Below the pieces are notes generated by a model. It did no database searches. It was given only the letters and a program-made list of their open reading frames with translations, and was not told where the DNA came from. Source: an uncultured Christensenella sp. (GTDB taxonomy: Bacteria; Bacillota; Clostridia; Christensenellales; UBA1242). Taken from it: a stretch of DNA of 8,036 nt. Below, one piece after another: positions 6,763 to 8,036 of this stretch. Location: the NCBI GenBank assembly GCA_905203645.1, contig CAJKWP010000051.1, positions 1-8,036 on the forward strand. Reading direction: 5' to 3'. Numbering within the stretch: the first letter of the stretch is position 1; each line of letters starts with the position of its first letter. The position numbers were made by a program, and so were the translations under genes.

Positions 6763-7521
6763 ATGGCATATTCTTACAAGGGCAGTATAAACTTTGGGTT
6801 GGTATATATTCCCATCACTCTGTTTTCAAGTGTAAAACAAAATGATATCGGCTTTAATATGCTTGACAAAAAGACTATGAGCAGGGTCAAGTACAAAAAA
6901 ACTTGCGTTGATTGTGACAACCGCGAAGTAAAAAATCAAGACATAGTCAAGGGTTATCAATATGAAAAAGACAAATATGTCATCTTTACGCAAAAAGATT
7001 TTGAAAAAATCAAAACGCAAAAAGACAAAAATATAACTATTTTGCAGTTTGTAGATTTGAAAGAAATTGACCCGATATATTTTGACAAGGCGTATTACGT
7101 AAAGCCAACAGGCGGGGAAAAAGCTTTTTTTGTTTTGCTTCAAGCAATGCAAAAACAAAACAAAGCGGGAATTGCAAAAACTGTTTTGGGTACCAAGGAA
7201 AGTTTGATTTTGCTTCGTGCGCACAATGGACAAATGCTTGTAAACACTTTGTATTTTTTTGATGAAGTGCTTTCGCCACCACAAATCAAGCAAGAAAAAG
7301 TGCAAAAGAAAGAAATAGATTTGGCGACCACTTTGATTGACCAAATGACAAAAAAATTTGAACCGCAAAAATTTAAAGATGAATACAATCAAAAAATAAA
7401 AAAGGCAATCAAGGCAAAAATAAAAGGCAATGAAATAGTCGAAACAAGCGTCGAAGAAGAACCAACCAAGATAATAAATCTTATGGACGCTTTGCAAAAA
7501 AGTTTGAAAAAGGCAAAGTAA
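6763..7521 (+). CDS. ku: Ku protein, non-homologous end joining
   Basis: This 252-residue protein is a prokaryotic Ku. Ku homodimers encircle broken DNA ends and recruit LigD for non-homologous end joining. Recognisable segments in order: SYKGSINFGLVYIPITLF (4-21), the core strand region RVKYKKTC (41-48), the family signature DIVKGYQYEKDKYV (60-73), FVDLKEIDPIYFDKAYYV (96-113), and the C-terminal helix NLMDALQKSLKKAK. C48 and C51 form a CxxC pair. The length is close to typical bacterial Ku and the C-terminus is the short form without a long lysine tail. AAGGAG at 6748-6753 lies nine bases before the ATG at 6763; an in-frame TTG at 6757 is too close to it. I saw no convincing promoter in the 72 bases after the upstream terminator. 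The phosphoesterase gene starts one base after its stop, indicating translational coupling. Confidence 0.96.
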   Translation: MAYSYKGSINFGLVYIPITLFSSVKQNDIGFNMLDKKTMSRVKYKKTCVDCDNREVKNQDIVKGYQYEKDKYVIFTQKDFEKIKTQKDKNITILQFVDLKEIDPIYFDKAYYVKPTGGEKAFFVLLQAMQKQNKAGIAKTVLGTKESLILLRAHNGQMLVNTLYFFDEVLSPPQIKQEKVQKKEIDLATTLIDQMTKKFEPQKFKDEYNQKIKKAIKAKIKGNEIVETSVEEEPTKIINLMDALQKSLKKAK

Positions 7522-7522
7522 T

Positions 7523-7987
7523 ATGCTTGAACAATACAACAAAAAACGTAATTTTGACAAAACAAGTGAACCCAAAGGCAAAATGGGAAAGTCCGCAAAA
7601 AAAGATTGTGTTTTGCGTTTTGTTATCCAAGAACATCACGCTCGTTCGTTGCATTTTGATTTTCGATTGGAATACAAAGGTGTGCTTGTTTCGTTTGCTG
7701 TGCCCAAAAATTTGTCGCAGAAAAAAGGCGAAAAAAGACTTGCCGTTATGGTCGAAGACCACCCAGTCGATTATATAAATTTTGAAGGCACTATCCCCAA
7801 AGGTCAATATGGCGCAGGCACAGTTTCAATTTGGGACAAAGGCTTTTATATGTGCCAAAACTTGGGCAAAGGTTTGAAAGACGGCGAGTTTAAGGTTGCT
7901 CTTGCAGGTGAAAAGTTGAAAGGTGTTTGGGCATTTGTAAGAATGGACGAAAAAAATTGGCTTGCAATAAAAGAAACAAAAAAATAA
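7523..7987 (+). CDS. Stand-alone LigD-type 3'-phosphoesterase (PE domain)
   Basis: The 154-residue protein is a single LigD 3'-phosphoesterase domain. In multidomain LigD this module trims 3' ends during end joining, removing 3' phosphate and terminal ribonucleotides to leave a 3' OH. All active-site positions known from the Pseudomonas LigD PE domain appear conserved: H38 in QEHHARS, H44, D46 and R48 in LHFDFRLE, R72 in KRLAV, and H80 and Y84 in EDHPVDY. Further family features are FEGTIPKGQYGAGTVSIWD and the late LKGVWAFVRM and WLAIKE segments. No polymerase or ATP-dependent ligase domain is fused, and the reading frame ends naturally with TAA. The gene starts one base after ku, so the two are coexpressed. 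The ligase and polymerase would have to be encoded elsewhere, possibly just past the right edge. Confidence 0.93.
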   Translation: MLEQYNKKRNFDKTSEPKGKMGKSAKKDCVLRFVIQEHHARSLHFDFRLEYKGVLVSFAVPKNLSQKKGEKRLAVMVEDHPVDYINFEGTIPKGQYGAGTVSIWDKGFYMCQNLGKGLKDGEFKVALAGEKLKGVWAFVRMDEKNWLAIKETKK

Positions 7988-8036
7988 AAAAATCAAAAAA
8001 ATCAAAAAAACAACTTTAAAATATAAAAAAAATAAA
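7988..8036. other. A-rich right edge, no gene seen
   Basis: The last 49 bases are almost pure A and T, with two copies of ATCAAAAAA nine bases apart (about 7992-8010). There is no GC stem that could make a terminator and no ribosome binding site or start codon. It is either an intergenic spacer before the next gene or an untranslated 3' end. Confidence 0.5.

Noticed and set aside
6826..7581. A 251-codon minus-strand open frame opposite ku
   Set aside because: It is fully antisense to a clear Ku gene, rich in Phe, Leu and Tyr as expected from the complement of lysine-rich codons, and has no recognisable domain.
7988..8036. Repeated ATCAAAAAA units at the right edge as a repeat array or CRISPR
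   Set aside because: There are only two short A-rich copies and no spacer structure; this is low-complexity sequence.

Overview
The window looks like a chromosomal piece of an AT-rich, low-GC Gram-positive bacterium, probably a Firmicutes/Clostridia-like gut commensal. This is inferred from four things: the A/T-rich codon use, Bacillus-type sigma-A promoters with extended -10 elements, AGGAG-type ribosome binding sites on most plus-strand genes, and the gene families present (Amidase_6, SHOCT membrane protein, M60 glycoprotein-directed peptidase, clostridial-style Ku plus LigD phosphoesterase). No taxonomic marker is present, so genus and species cannot be named.

Layout. On the left, a minus-strand gene (71-1207) encodes an unrecognised HExxH metalloprotease-like protein. 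It is driven by a perfect consensus promoter that would give a leaderless mRNA and that overlaps a 16-bp perfect palindrome. Divergent from it is tRNA-Ser(CGA) at 1310-1400, with its own promoter and a strong hairpin terminator. A minus-strand Amidase_6 cysteine hydrolase (1514-1972) converges on the tRNA. From about 2020 everything reads rightward. First comes a 1087-residue M60 (enhancin/mucinase-like) metallopeptidase with PA14-like and F5/8C (CBM32-like) accessory domains, bounded by its own promoter and terminator. Next is a two-gene unit of a two-TM SHOCT-domain protein and a PlsC-like acyltransferase, again with a promoter and terminator. Last is a tightly coupled pair of Ku and a stand-alone LigD-type 3'-phosphoesterase, running to an A-rich right edge.

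How the genes relate. The window is a series of independent small transcription units, not one pathway. The M60 protein, and possibly the amidase, point to glycoprotein or peptidoglycan processing. The SHOCT/acyltransferase pair points to the membrane and its lipids. Ku plus phosphoesterase is part of a bacterial non-homologous end-joining system whose ligase and polymerase parts are not in the window. I see no mobile element, CRISPR array, phage gene or clear new defence system. The least explained items are the leaderless promoter/palindrome arrangement, the unassigned HExxH protein, the acyltransferase with an altered catalytic motif, and the split LigD.
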